A stretch of DNA of 64,000 nt. Source: UTCHB3 sp008363265. Its GTDB lineage: Bacteria; Bacteroidota; Ignavibacteria; Ignavibacteriales; Ignavibacteriaceae. The stretch is from NCBI GenBank assembly GCA_045863055.1, contig BTUW01000022.1, forward strand, positions 16,227-80,226. The letters run 5' to 3'. This document shows, in pieces, positions 1 through 9,047 of this stretch. A program made the position numbers and the translations under genes. Numbering within the stretch: the first letter of the stretch is position 1; each line of letters begins with the position of its first letter. The notes beneath the pieces were generated by a model. That model did not search any database. It had not been told where the DNA came from and saw only the letters and a program-made list of their open reading frames with translations.

Positions 1-252
1 GAACTCGAGACCGGTCGAGATGAACTCAAGGCTTTTATGTTCAAAAAGGAGGATGGTTTTGTTAAAATTAGATTTATCGCACAAGAAAAGATTGAGAGTT
101 TGAGTGTAAATCTCTATCTAAACGACCAGGAGAGCCCGATTCTTTCGCGGGACATCATGTTCGAGGAGGACACAGCGAAAGAGTGTTACATAGCACAGCA
201 AACTCTTGCGATCGAATACCGTCCGTCAAGTTATAGATTGATCGTCGAATAG
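1..252 (+). CDS. C-terminal fragment of an unidentified protein (truncated by window edge)
   Basis: The frame is open from base 1 with no start needed, so this is the last 83 codons of a gene that begins outside the window; it ends with TAG at 250-252. The visible part alternates hydrophobic and polar residues (VKIRFIA, SVNLYLN, YRLIVE), which suggests a beta-rich terminal domain. I recognise no family. It ends only 3 nt before the Lon-NACHT gene, so it very probably belongs to the same operon and could be a further component of that system. An internal ATG at 37 could be read as a start, but the uninterrupted frame upstream argues against it. Confidence 0.7.
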   Translation, partial: ELETGRDELKAFMFKKEDGFVKIRFIAQEKIESLSVNLYLNDQESPILSRDIMFEEDTAKECYIAQQTLAIEYRPSSYRLIVE

Positions 253-255
253 CTT

Positions 256-2589
256 ATGGATAACCTGCTAAAAAAGATAACTAATCTTGAGCCTCCCTAC
301 TTGGATTCATGGTTAGAGTTCGCATTTGGAGGAGATTTAATAAATGATCTCAGGAAAATCAAAATTGAACCAACCAATGACATAGAGCTCTTAAAGATCG
401 AGAAATTACTGGAGAAACTTCGTAAATTAAACTCCGGTTTTTACGAACATCAGGTGTGGATGCTCTTCATTCTACTGAAAGTCAAGAGCGATCCCAACTT
501 CAATTTTAAGGATATTAATGGCTTGCCCCCTTACCTTAATTCTCCACCATACGGGGATGCGTTTCTGACGTATTTGTCGAAATATATCGAAACCGATCAT
601 GTTGAGTCGCCGCACAAAAAGGTTGTGAAGTTCCCGCTTGTTTACGATCTGAATGCAAATAAACAAACGAAAGCTGATTTTGGTACCGTGGCTGGGTTTG
701 AAGTGTCTGCAATTCAGGATTCAACAGACCAACATGGATTAATCATTCATCCGGATAACATGTTTACTTTCTTCGATAGTGAATTTTTGAATGTCTTTGT
801 ATTTGCCTGTAATAATATCAAGGATTGGAAATCAGAATCTGTATGTGTTAAGATAGTTAATCAATCCCAAAGTTCTGACAAGTACCGATTCCCAATACTG
901 CGCGGTAATTCCGGAGGTGGGGCACTAATGTTGGCTATAAGGGCACTTAAAGAAAACGCTGTGGTACCCACGAACATTGCCGTCTCCTTCTCCGTAAAGG
1001 ACGGCGATGACAAATGTTACAGTGTGGAATCGTTAGCCATGAAACTTGGTACGCTATCGGAAATTATTGCGAATAATTATCCCAAACACTTGGTTATATG
1101 CAAAAATGATAACACTTCAGAATTAACAAGCAAATCACAAGATTGGAGCATCAACCTTGTCTCTTGTGGAACGATTGATGAGGCATTTGGCATAGCTACG
1201 GGTGAAACAGCGGTTGTTTTGGATTATCTGAATAAATTGAAAAACAAGTTAGGTACGACCCCAGTTTATTTTGCCACCGCGAAAAATGAACCAATTAAAT
1301 TCATTGATCAGGATTGCACCCTGAAGGAATACAGGTACATCGGATATGGAGAGCGGAGAAATGATGATTTCCGCCGAATAAAAATTACTGAAATAATCAG
1401 GGAATCAACTTATTCAACTTCCAACATTAATGTGGTACTCGCAGATGCGGGGTTTGGCAAAACTACGATTTTGAAAAAACTGGCAACAGAAATTGCTGTT
1501 GATTCTATTAGAAAGGTGGAAGAAGGCGGAGATACTGGCGTTGTCATACCGGTGTTTATTTCATTCACCGAACTTGTAAAACAATTTCGTACGCAAAATA
1601 ATATAATTAATGGAATTCTGAATCAAATTTTAGAAAACAAACTTAATAAAAAGGTTGACCGGAACGAAATAGTGTTGTTCATAGATTCCTTTGATGACCT
1701 CACACCGGATCAGGTAAATATTTTTACAGATCTAAAATTTATGGAGTGGGTAAACAACCAGAAATTCCCGGTTTACATATCCTCCAGGCCCCCGATAAAT
1801 CTGTCGGGGTTGGCATCACATAATCTGATTACGCCTTTAGGCTTTGACAAAGACTCCATTGGTGAGTTCATTGATAGCTGGGGTATAAAAGATAAAGCAC
1901 AGCGGGATATACTTGTGGAATCCCCTCTCTCCAGGGTTCCAATATTGCTTTTCTTGATGTGTAAGGAATCCACCAGAGCCCTAAGCAAGAATACAACCAG
2001 GTCACAAGGTCAACTATACAAATCAATTGTAATTTCAATGATAAGAGAATCCTGGAACACCAATCAACTGGACCAAGGGATAAAATATGACTCAAAAATT
2101 CTCGATGAGCTACGTTTACTCGGCAGCTTATCCTGGCATTTACACATGGCAGGACGATCAGAGTTTGACATCGATTGGCTTTCTAATAGATTTGGGAATA
2201 ATTGTGACCAATTTGCATCCCTGATTGATGGAAGTCCACTCTTTATACCGGAAAGTTCCGAAGGAAAATTTAGCAAGATTCAATTTATACATAAATCATT
2301 CCTGGAATTTCTGGCGGCTCATTTTTTATCTTCAAAAATCAATTCTGAAGGTTGGGCATCAAAAGTTGAGTATGCAAAAGATAATGAGGTTGATATCAGA
2401 ACACTAATAGATAAAAAAGCCTGGCTACCCGAATGGGAAGCTGTAATCATATTTATGGCCGGATTACTCGAAGACAGAAATAAAAAAGAATTGTTGAATA
2501 TTATAAGAGCACAGGATGATATATTCAAACATAGACTTTCTTTAGCTGCCCGGTGTCTACCTGAGGTATTGAGTAATCTTGCTGATTGA
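256..2589 (+). CDS. Lon-like protease domain fused to a NACHT (STAND) NTPase
   Basis: This 777-residue protein has no signal peptide and is probably cytoplasmic. Residues about 205-318 resemble the proteolytic domain of Lon (family S16): a GNS219GGGALM serine motif, then K263 in SLAMKLG 44 residues later (43 in E. coli Lon), then HLVICKNDN and TIDEAFGIA, which match Lon's VI-P--N and late helix. Residues about 392-690 form a NACHT module: Walker A ADAGFGKTT (396-404), Walker B VLFIDSFDDL (473-482), ISSRPP (508-513) and the helical HKSFLEFLAA motif (679-688). Residues 1-200 are unassigned. Fusion of an effector-like domain to NACHT is the layout of bacterial NLR-like defence proteins, where NTPase-driven oligomerisation activates the effector. 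That role here is inference. The gene is A+T-rich and tightly linked to both neighbours. Confidence 0.82.
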   Translation: MDNLLKKITNLEPPYLDSWLEFAFGGDLINDLRKIKIEPTNDIELLKIEKLLEKLRKLNSGFYEHQVWMLFILLKVKSDPNFNFKDINGLPPYLNSPPYGDAFLTYLSKYIETDHVESPHKKVVKFPLVYDLNANKQTKADFGTVAGFEVSAIQDSTDQHGLIIHPDNMFTFFDSEFLNVFVFACNNIKDWKSESVCVKIVNQSQSSDKYRFPILRGNSGGGALMLAIRALKENAVVPTNIAVSFSVKDGDDKCYSVESLAMKLGTLSEIIANNYPKHLVICKNDNTSELTSKSQDWSINLVSCGTIDEAFGIATGETAVVLDYLNKLKNKLGTTPVYFATAKNEPIKFIDQDCTLKEYRYIGYGERRNDDFRRIKITEIIRESTYSTSNINVVLADAGFGKTTILKKLATEIAVDSIRKVEEGGDTGVVIPVFISFTELVKQFRTQNNIINGILNQILENKLNKKVDRNEIVLFIDSFDDLTPDQVNIFTDLKFMEWVNNQKFPVYISSRPPINLSGLASHNLITPLGFDKDSIGEFIDSWGIKDKAQRDILVESPLSRVPILLFLMCKESTRALSKNTTRSQGQLYKSIVISMIRESWNTNQLDQGIKYDSKILDELRLLGSLSWHLHMAGRSEFDIDWLSNRFGNNCDQFASLIDGSPLFIPESSEGKFSKIQFIHKSFLEFLAAHFLSSKINSEGWASKVEYAKDNEVDIRTLIDKKAWLPEWEAVIIFMAGLLEDRNKKELLNIIRAQDDIFKHRLSLAARCLPEVLSNLAD

Positions 2590-2592
2590 GGG

Positions 2593-4530
2593 GTGCCCAT
2601 GAAAAAAAACATGCATAAGATTGAGATGTTAAATTTCGCAAAGGAGATCACCACCGAGTTGCTCAAGTATTATTTTGATGAACCCGGCTTGCCGAAAGAA
2701 ATCTTACTTAAATCCATAAATCATGTCCTGAGAGAATCGTGTGAATTAAGAGAATACTTCCTGTTTAAATTATTCCAGGAATCATTTTCTGTACCGGATT
2801 CGGTTCCAGGTTTAGATGTAAATTATGTTGTTCGTTTTAAGCGGTCATTAGATTATATAGATCTGGATATCCCGTTACCTTCCTTTTTTTTAACTAATCT
2901 GTTAAAGATATATTTTAATGACAATTCAGAAGATAGATGGAAATTCAATGGGGACTTATTATTTGCCATTAGAAAAATTTTAGCAAGACAAAAGAATTTA
3001 GAACAGATATCTGAAGATGTGTATGAACTTGTTGTGAAATATTTTAGAGATTCGGAATCAGATGATACAAAAATCGTCCGGATTGTTGATTTATTGGAAG
3101 TTCTACACAGCCACAATCCTGTATTTTCCCACGACAAACTAATCGAAAAACTGTTTTTAGATATATTACTTGGTAACAGACAGAATTTAAGTCCAGAGAC
3201 GCGGTTATCAGTCCTTAAATGCTTTTTTCTGGTTTCTTATGATATTGAGAACCTCCCCGGAGAACTTTTTCTTAATATTGTGGATAAAACTATTGAATTA
3301 GATGTCACCGTTGGCCCCGGAGTGGTGATTAAATCAGTATTAATGATGGCTACACTTTTACTGGGAAAAGCACATCCTTCAAGAAAAGTTGAATATGCTT
3401 ATTTAATCGCCAAACTCTATCCCTTGGTGAAAGATGACGATGAATGTAAGACCAGGTTCTTTAATTATTTCGTAAATCCGGCTACTGCACACGAGACCCG
3501 CTTGGAATTAAGAAGGGTATCAAAGAAAATTATTTCCTCTTATTTATGTGTTGGTACAGAGAACATTGATGAGATCGCTATTAATTGTTTAAAAAGAAAA
3601 GATGAAGTGGCTTTATTCCTTGTTGACGCATTATATGACGAAACTCCGATTCCTATTAATGTGCTTGAGAAAATATATCAAGTGGAGAACAATTTTTTCA
3701 ATAATTTTAATTGGTTTACTGAGGTAGTAGCATATCATTATGAATTCAGAATTGCGGATAACTCACAATTGGTAAGATTACTTGAACCTTTTCTAATGGA
3801 CAAACAGACTGTTTGCGCGACAATTGATGCTTTAGATGGAGTTGATCATTTGGGGTTATCGTCTAAATCGGTTGTACGTGCCTTGTTTAACGAAATCGAT
3901 GCATATACATATGCTATAAATGATTATGAAAGAGGTTTATCAATTAAGTCGGGTCCTTGGAGATATCTTAATTATGTAGGAAGAGGCAATTACAACCCTG
4001 AAGGAATTTTCGAAGTGCCAGTTTATTTGGCTAAGCAGGCAAAGTTTGGAAGCAAAGACTTTATTGTAGAGTTACTGACAAATGGATATTGCAATATGGG
4101 TGAGCGGATATCGCGGAGCTGTTTGACTGGACTAAAGACTATCGGTGGTAAGAATTTCGGTGAGATAATCAGGTTGCGAGGAAGAGAGATAAAACTTAAT
4201 ATCTATTTGGGATCCAAAGGTGAGGAAATTCCTGAGAAATTTAAGATTAAGATTAGAGAACATTGGCTCGAGAAAAGGCAGCAATCGAGATATTATGCCT
4301 CAGATTTAGGGGATTTAATAGGTTTACGAATCATATCTTCCGGCGACATTCTGAATGGTACGACTGATGAATTATTTGATATCGCCCCTGTCAGGAATGC
4401 CGAGGATTTGTCCCAATTGAATTATCGTGTGCTTGACATGTATCATGAAACTGGCTTCAGGTTTTTCAAAACTGAAAACGACGACAATGTGTCCATTGTT
4501 TCGATTGATGAATTAGGCGATCTTAATTGA
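2593..4530 (+). CDS. Large helical-repeat protein of unknown family, Lon-NACHT operon
   Basis: This 645-residue protein starts at GTG 2593, 3 nt after the NACHT stop; ATG at 2599 is an alternative start. I recognise no named domain. The sequence is mostly amphipathic helices, with recurring helix starts of the form (L/I)P-x-x-h (GLPKEIL near 33, PLPSFF near 96, ENLPGEL near 220, TPIPINV near 352), as in HEAT/ARM-like solenoids. The last third is more mixed (IRLRGREIKLNIYLG). NACHT proteins usually carry a C-terminal repeat sensor, but the upstream NACHT ends soon after its NTPase. A sensor or scaffold supplied in trans is therefore a reasonable guess, not a demonstrated function. Base composition is A+T-rich like the rest of the cassette. 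Confidence 0.7.
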   Translation: MPMKKNMHKIEMLNFAKEITTELLKYYFDEPGLPKEILLKSINHVLRESCELREYFLFKLFQESFSVPDSVPGLDVNYVVRFKRSLDYIDLDIPLPSFFLTNLLKIYFNDNSEDRWKFNGDLLFAIRKILARQKNLEQISEDVYELVVKYFRDSESDDTKIVRIVDLLEVLHSHNPVFSHDKLIEKLFLDILLGNRQNLSPETRLSVLKCFFLVSYDIENLPGELFLNIVDKTIELDVTVGPGVVIKSVLMMATLLLGKAHPSRKVEYAYLIAKLYPLVKDDDECKTRFFNYFVNPATAHETRLELRRVSKKIISSYLCVGTENIDEIAINCLKRKDEVALFLVDALYDETPIPINVLEKIYQVENNFFNNFNWFTEVVAYHYEFRIADNSQLVRLLEPFLMDKQTVCATIDALDGVDHLGLSSKSVVRALFNEIDAYTYAINDYERGLSIKSGPWRYLNYVGRGNYNPEGIFEVPVYLAKQAKFGSKDFIVELLTNGYCNMGERISRSCLTGLKTIGGKNFGEIIRLRGREIKLNIYLGSKGEEIPEKFKIKIREHWLEKRQQSRYYASDLGDLIGLRIISSGDILNGTTDELFDIAPVRNAEDLSQLNYRVLDMYHETGFRFFKTENDDNVSIVSIDELGDLN

Positions 4531-6557
4531 TTGAAACCAAAATGATAAGAGATGAGATATTATCCATTGTAGATTCAATGTTGGCTGAATTCTTTGATGA
4601 ACTAAGAAACTCAGTTAAAACAGATCTCAGAGGGGAGCTAAAACCATATTTTCTGCCTGTTTTTCGCGCGCTTCAGCAAGTCGGGAGAGATAAAGAGATT
4701 GAAGAGAACTTCAGACTGCTCTTTGGGGAGAATTGCAGCATGGAGTTACTCTTGTTCTACCCTGAAGTGGCAAAGGCTGCCCCTCCCGAAATCGAAAGCT
4801 TTAAGGCCTGGTTTAGAGCATTCGAGCGATCGATAAATGAGGAAGATCACTACTGGTATCTTCAAGATCTGTATGGTATCTTCATTTATTTGATTCATGT
4901 TTTACATAGTCCAAATATTGCTTCGTGGTTCTTCAATGAAATTAAATTAATGATCATCCTGGGAGGTAATCCGCGGAATTTTGCATACATGTTACTACTG
5001 GCTGCTGCAGATTCATTCGCAATCCCCAAGCAACTCCAAGAAATTGTCAAAGAGATTTTCGAAACGAATCTGAGGCTTAGGCATGAGCGTGAAAATTGGA
5101 CAATCGATACTTTTTCTTACATGTTGCACAATGACAGGATCCATATTGACCTTTTAGTCTTGAGGTTTTTCCCCGGAATATACAGCCCTTCTGTTTTCTA
5201 TGTCACAGGATTTGAGGATGATTTTGAGAAAGCCATCATCAAATCTGGTAATACTGTACTCATACAGCCTTATTTTGAAGAGGTGCCCCTTAGCTGGGAG
5301 AATCATGAGCACTTGCATAAGTCACTTCTTCGTGTACTGATCAAAGTTAATCTGGAATCCCGTGTTTTCACTGAAATATGGCAGCACAACCAACTTGCCA
5401 TCGAAGATCACCTCTATTGGACTTTAAAGTTTTACAGGGACAGTTGGGGTCTAAGTTACGAACCACTTATAGATCTTTTCGAATATTTATTTGGGAACTC
5501 AGAAATCCCGCCTGTCATTACCCGGATTCTTTTGGAATCAAATGAAAACGAGTATGGCTTTCATGAGTGTGACCTCGCGCTAGTCTTGTCTTACTACAAG
5601 AAGAGGGAAATTCCTCCGCATTTGAAGGAGAAAGTTACTGCATCGTTCGAGAACTTTCCGAAAATGCCGTTCACATTAAAAATCAAGGCTCTCAATTATC
5701 TTCGTGAAAGAGAAGAATTACCCCAAAACATTTTGGATGAGATAATAAACATGCTATCCACAGTTGCTTATAAGGGACTTGACGAACTGCTTTACGCAAT
5801 AGAGGATATCTATAAGGGAAAAGATTTACCTTGTCAAATAATCGAACCACTGAGGAATTTACCGGACACCGGTGTGACAGGAACCATAAAGGCATCCATA
5901 TTTTGTGGCACTATTACATTGGTTGACGACACGGCCTTTAATAAATGGGTTACTGATGTGATGCTGAACTCGATCCGGGAATATTGTTACGAGTCGTTTC
6001 AATTTGTCAGATTGAGAGACATCAAGAGTTTTTTGTCGTTTATCATCAGAACAGGTAATCAAGATGCGGTCGATAAATTGAAGCAGATCATCATCGATAC
6101 ATTTTTTGCAATAAATTCCGGAACGATGCTCGAGTTAAATCCTCGCCTGCTCTTTATCGTTCACATTTTACATGATAACACTATTGCAGCTTTCCCTGAA
6201 AGTTTGCGTGCCGGCATTATTTCTTCCATCGACAATCAAAATTTGGAATCGATGTACCCGGAGTCTAAGCAGTTTGTGGAAGCCATGTCACTACAGAATG
6301 CATTTTACAGAAAATTATTAAAATCGCCTGATGAAATGATACGCTATCTCGTAATACACCTTAATTTACTTGATAAAATTGACCGGGTTTTCTTCAAGAA
6401 AATCGCCCCCTTATCTCCCGATCCTAATCTTTTGATCATTCAAAAAGATAAGCGATGGCCGACTCATCCAAACCTGCATGGGAGCAGGGAAGTAACAACT
6501 GATTTATTCGGAAAATGTATGCTGCTGTACAGATCTGAACTTGCTCAAATTAGTTGA
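4527..6557 (+). CDS. Second large helical-repeat protein, Lon-NACHT operon
   Basis: This 676-residue protein starts at TTG 4527 inside the TTGA overlap with the previous stop, which implies translational coupling; ATG at 4542 is an alternative. Four repeats of about 36 residues are visible, each opening with (E/D)(I/L)P: EIPPVITR at 327, EIPPHLKE at 361, ELPQNILD at 398 and DLPCQIIE at 433. Each is followed by two amphipathic helices, a HEAT-like pattern. It shares this repeat style with the 645-residue product just upstream, so the two may be distant paralogues. No catalytic motif or membrane segment is evident. It is the last gene of the cassette: a gap of about 150 nt and a change in base composition follow. 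Confidence 0.7.
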   Translation: MIETKMIRDEILSIVDSMLAEFFDELRNSVKTDLRGELKPYFLPVFRALQQVGRDKEIEENFRLLFGENCSMELLLFYPEVAKAAPPEIESFKAWFRAFERSINEEDHYWYLQDLYGIFIYLIHVLHSPNIASWFFNEIKLMIILGGNPRNFAYMLLLAAADSFAIPKQLQEIVKEIFETNLRLRHERENWTIDTFSYMLHNDRIHIDLLVLRFFPGIYSPSVFYVTGFEDDFEKAIIKSGNTVLIQPYFEEVPLSWENHEHLHKSLLRVLIKVNLESRVFTEIWQHNQLAIEDHLYWTLKFYRDSWGLSYEPLIDLFEYLFGNSEIPPVITRILLESNENEYGFHECDLALVLSYYKKREIPPHLKEKVTASFENFPKMPFTLKIKALNYLREREELPQNILDEIINMLSTVAYKGLDELLYAIEDIYKGKDLPCQIIEPLRNLPDTGVTGTIKASIFCGTITLVDDTAFNKWVTDVMLNSIREYCYESFQFVRLRDIKSFLSFIIRTGNQDAVDKLKQIIIDTFFAINSGTMLELNPRLLFIVHILHDNTIAAFPESLRAGIISSIDNQNLESMYPESKQFVEAMSLQNAFYRKLLKSPDEMIRYLVIHLNLLDKIDRVFFKKIAPLSPDPNLLIIQKDKRWPTHPNLHGSREVTTDLFGKCMLLYRSELAQIS

Positions 6558-6708
6558 TTACCTTAGATTTTTCTACTCTCCCCTCCCGCCTGCCGCCGTC
6601 GCAAAACTTTTTTCATTTTTTTTCATATTTTTTGTCCTGAAATGAAAGAGTTAGGAGCATATATAGATGTAAATAAACTTTTTCATTTATATCAAAAGGA
6701 ATTCAAAG

Positions 6709-8217
6709 ATGAAAACGATGATTTTCTTCTTCGCGTTGTTGGCTGTCTCAGTTTTTAGTCAGCCTGTCACTATCACCACCAATTCCATTGAAAAGATGGG
6801 GTGGGCTTCGCCAACCGGCAGCTCGTTGGTAACCAATAAAGCGTATAATTTCAAATCGTCAGTCTATTTCTCCAATTGGGGTGTTTGGCATTCAGGTGAT
6901 GACTTTTTAGCAAACCTCGGAAGCGATGTTTACAGCATTTGCGACGGTGTAGTGGAAGTCGTGCGCTCTGCCGGCAATGAATCTTACCTCGTCGTCAAGG
7001 CAACTTCACAGATAGGAACTGTGTACTTCATTTACGGTCATGTAAAAGCTTCGGTTGCTCAAGGCAGCACTGTTTCTCGAGGTCAGCGCTTGGGTTCAAT
7101 TCTACGCTACGGCTCACCTGATCATCTGCATTTTGGCGTTCAAAAAGGCAAACTTGACCTGCGATATGGCTGGGGCCGCACACCTGCTAACATAGACCCT
7201 CTCTCTCTGGGATTTGTCTCCCCAAGCGAGTTCCTTACGACAGTGGCAACTTCACGCCTGCGTTTAGCCTCAAGCGTTGTCGTAAGCCCTGTTCTTCTCG
7301 AGCAAGGTGGGAATAACAAGGTTTCTGTTTCGCTAAAGAACTTCTCAACAAGTACTTTCACAGGGTCTGTTTCAGCAGCTTTGCACAGGCCGGACGGAAG
7401 CTTTGTCACTGACATTCAGGTCTTGAACATCAGTCTTTCTGCTGATCAGACAAAGGGCTATACTTTCACAAATGGACTGAACAACCTGATGCCCGGCAAG
7501 TACAAAGTGGTCTTGAAAGAGAAAGCCAGCAGTGGAGCTTGGGTACCGATCGCACCTAATGGTTATAGTGTACCTGCTTCAATCGACCTTGCCTTTAAAC
7601 TATCCTCGGCGATAAAAATTGTTGGAACGGTCTATACTAATGGTACCATTCAAGCCACATATGCCGTCAAAAATTTCGCCTCTACGACGTTTCGCGGAGA
7701 CTTTGCTCTCGCGTTACACAGCAGTAGCGGGGCTTTCCTTGAAGACATTTTGGTTATGACCAATCAGACTGTAAGTTCTAATCAAACGAAGGCATTTGCT
7801 TTCTCAAAAAAACTGAACAGACCAAAGGGAGCCTATAAGTTAGTTGCCAAAGTAAAAACCGGTTCCTCATGGATTCAAATAGGTTCAGGCTCTTACTCGA
7901 ATCCAATTTCCTTCAACATACTTCAGAGAAGTATTGAAAATGAAGCAGGACCCGTTGATTTCACACTCGATCAGAACTATCCGAACCCGTTCAACCCGAC
8001 CACTATGATCAGGTTCGCGGTTCCGGCAGACATGAACGTGAAACTCGATGTTTACAACACGCTTGGTGAGAAAGTTGCTGAACTGATCAATGGACCGATG
8101 ACAGCAGGTACCTATGAAGTTCCTTTCAACGCTGCATCACTTCCTTCAGGAATCTACTTCTACAGAATAGAAGCCGGCAGCAATGTGGCCATCAAAAAGA
8201 TGATCCTGGCCAAGTAG
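6709..8217 (+). CDS. Secreted M23 (LytM-type) metallopeptidase with T9SS sorting domain
   Basis: This 502-residue protein has a signal peptide (residues 1-18, ending FSQ). An M23 peptidase domain spans about 50-165 with the full zinc-site pattern: H61-x3-D65 in HSGDDF, YGH111, and H139LH141 in DHLHFGV. This fold usually cuts peptidoglycan peptides or other glycyl bonds. Two tandem beta-sandwich repeats follow (about 185-300 and 300-415), each with a KNF-S-TF motif and a GKYK/GAYK motif. The C-terminus (about 424-502) is a T9SS sorting domain with DQNYPNPFNP and a terminal KKMILAK, so the protein is probably exported through the outer membrane. It has its own transcription unit, closed by a terminator. 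Confidence 0.88.
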   Translation: MKTMIFFFALLAVSVFSQPVTITTNSIEKMGWASPTGSSLVTNKAYNFKSSVYFSNWGVWHSGDDFLANLGSDVYSICDGVVEVVRSAGNESYLVVKATSQIGTVYFIYGHVKASVAQGSTVSRGQRLGSILRYGSPDHLHFGVQKGKLDLRYGWGRTPANIDPLSLGFVSPSEFLTTVATSRLRLASSVVVSPVLLEQGGNNKVSVSLKNFSTSTFTGSVSAALHRPDGSFVTDIQVLNISLSADQTKGYTFTNGLNNLMPGKYKVVLKEKASSGAWVPIAPNGYSVPASIDLAFKLSSAIKIVGTVYTNGTIQATYAVKNFASTTFRGDFALALHSSSGAFLEDILVMTNQTVSSNQTKAFAFSKKLNRPKGAYKLVAKVKTGSSWIQIGSGSYSNPISFNILQRSIENEAGPVDFTLDQNYPNPFNPTTMIRFAVPADMNVKLDVYNTLGEKVAELINGPMTAGTYEVPFNAASLPSGIYFYRIEAGSNVAIKKMILAK

Positions 8218-8249
8218 CTATAAGAGGGGATAAACAGGTTGCGAAAATA

Positions 8250-8289
8250 GAGAGCACTGCGATTAATTAGCCGCTGTGCTCTCTTTTTT
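8250..8289 (+). terminator. Rho-independent terminator
   Basis: GAGAGCAC (8250-8257) pairs with GTGCTCTC (8276-8283) across an 18-nt loop, followed by six T. It lies just downstream of the M23 peptidase gene. Confidence 0.75.
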
Positions 8290-8300
8290 ACTTTTCAAAC

Positions 8301-8428
8301 CGTAGAACTTCAGAACCTCAGTCCTAATAAGGTACTGAAGCACCGAATACTCCGCGGCTTACTGAAGTACCAGGGTTCCGATGTACACAAGTTCCGGGGA
8401 TGCACGCAGACTAAACATGCCAAAGGCA
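8301..8428. repeat. Intergenic repeat-rich stretch, no gene
   Basis: The 320-nt space before hicB has no plausible gene after the terminator. It contains iterated words (GAACTTCAG, GAACCTCAG, TACTGAAG twice) and a short palindrome TGCCAAAGGCA (8418-8428) followed by CCCTTCGGG. The same 11-bp palindrome, in its other orientation, occurs at 56185-56195. The word style resembles the repeat clusters at 9048-9130 and 20466-20570. Confidence 0.5.
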
Positions 8429-8537
8429 TCCCTTCGGGAGATTTTGGCTGAGAACTGAAATTGGGATTATTTGTTTTTCCTCCCATTATTGTTAAATTTT
8501 GACATTGAAATCATTTTTAGTTACGGAGGTTTTGGTA

Positions 8538-8747
8538 ATGGAATACGAGATTACTTTCATTGTAAAAGAGTCGCTGGATGGCGGGTATGAAGCAAATTGC
8601 GTTGGGTACTCGATATTTACTGAAGGAGAGACCATCGATGAGATCAAAAGTTCGATAAAAGAGGCAGTTCATTGTCACTTTGAGGATGATCAGATGCCTA
8701 AAATGATCAGAGTCCTGTTCCAAAAAGAAGAGGTTATCGCCGCTTGA
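8538..8747 (+). CDS. hicB: HicB-like antitoxin
   Basis: This is a short protein (69 residues from ATG 8538). I chose that start because GGAGGT at 8525-8530 sits seven bases before it; an in-frame upstream extension to 8499 lacks a ribosome site. The sequence follows the partial RNase-H-like HicB fold: a strand YEITFIVKE, a degenerate GGYEANCVGY (the family has GGY-A--P), then ETIDEIKSSIKEAV. It has no added DNA-binding domain, as in the short HicB class. The stop overlaps the hicA start (TTGA), so the two are translationally coupled. HicB normally neutralises HicA and represses the operon. Confidence 0.8.
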   Translation: MEYEITFIVKESLDGGYEANCVGYSIFTEGETIDEIKSSIKEAVHCHFEDDQMPKMIRVLFQKEEVIAA

Positions 8748-8986
8748 AAATTCCACGAGATTTAACAGCAGGTCAACTTATCAGGGGTCTCCGTGAATTG
8801 GGATACGAAATAACCAGGCAAAAGGGGAGTCACATCAGATTGACAAAAGTGCTGAATGATGGTGACCACCATATAACAATACCAAATCACTCTCCGATAA
8901 AAATCGGTACCTTGAACTCGATCATTACCGACGTGTCAAGCCGACTCAAAATCTTAAAGGAAGATCTGATCACTTATTTGAAATAA
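8744..8986 (+). CDS. hicA: HicA mRNA interferase toxin
   Basis: This 80-residue protein starts at TTG 8744. It carries the HicA double-stranded-RNA-binding-like signature: LRELGYEITRQKGSH30, with the catalytic-type histidine H30, then HHITIPNHSPIKIGTLNSI. HicA toxins cleave mRNA and tmRNA to arrest growth. The key residues and full length are present, so it looks intact. The order here is antitoxin first, whereas hicA-hicB is the commoner order. Confidence 0.87.
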   Translation: MKIPRDLTAGQLIRGLRELGYEITRQKGSHIRLTKVLNDGDHHITIPNHSPIKIGTLNSIITDVSSRLKILKEDLITYLK

Positions 8987-9047
8987 TTAAAACTAGTAAT
9001 CAGACCTTCCAAAATTCCACTTTACACCTCAAAATTCAGTACCTCAG

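Noticed and set aside
1..6557. Prophage or transposon origin of the left cassette
   Set aside because: No integrase, transposase, phage structural gene, target-site repeat or tRNA attachment site is visible at its right end, so transfer is only suggested by base composition.
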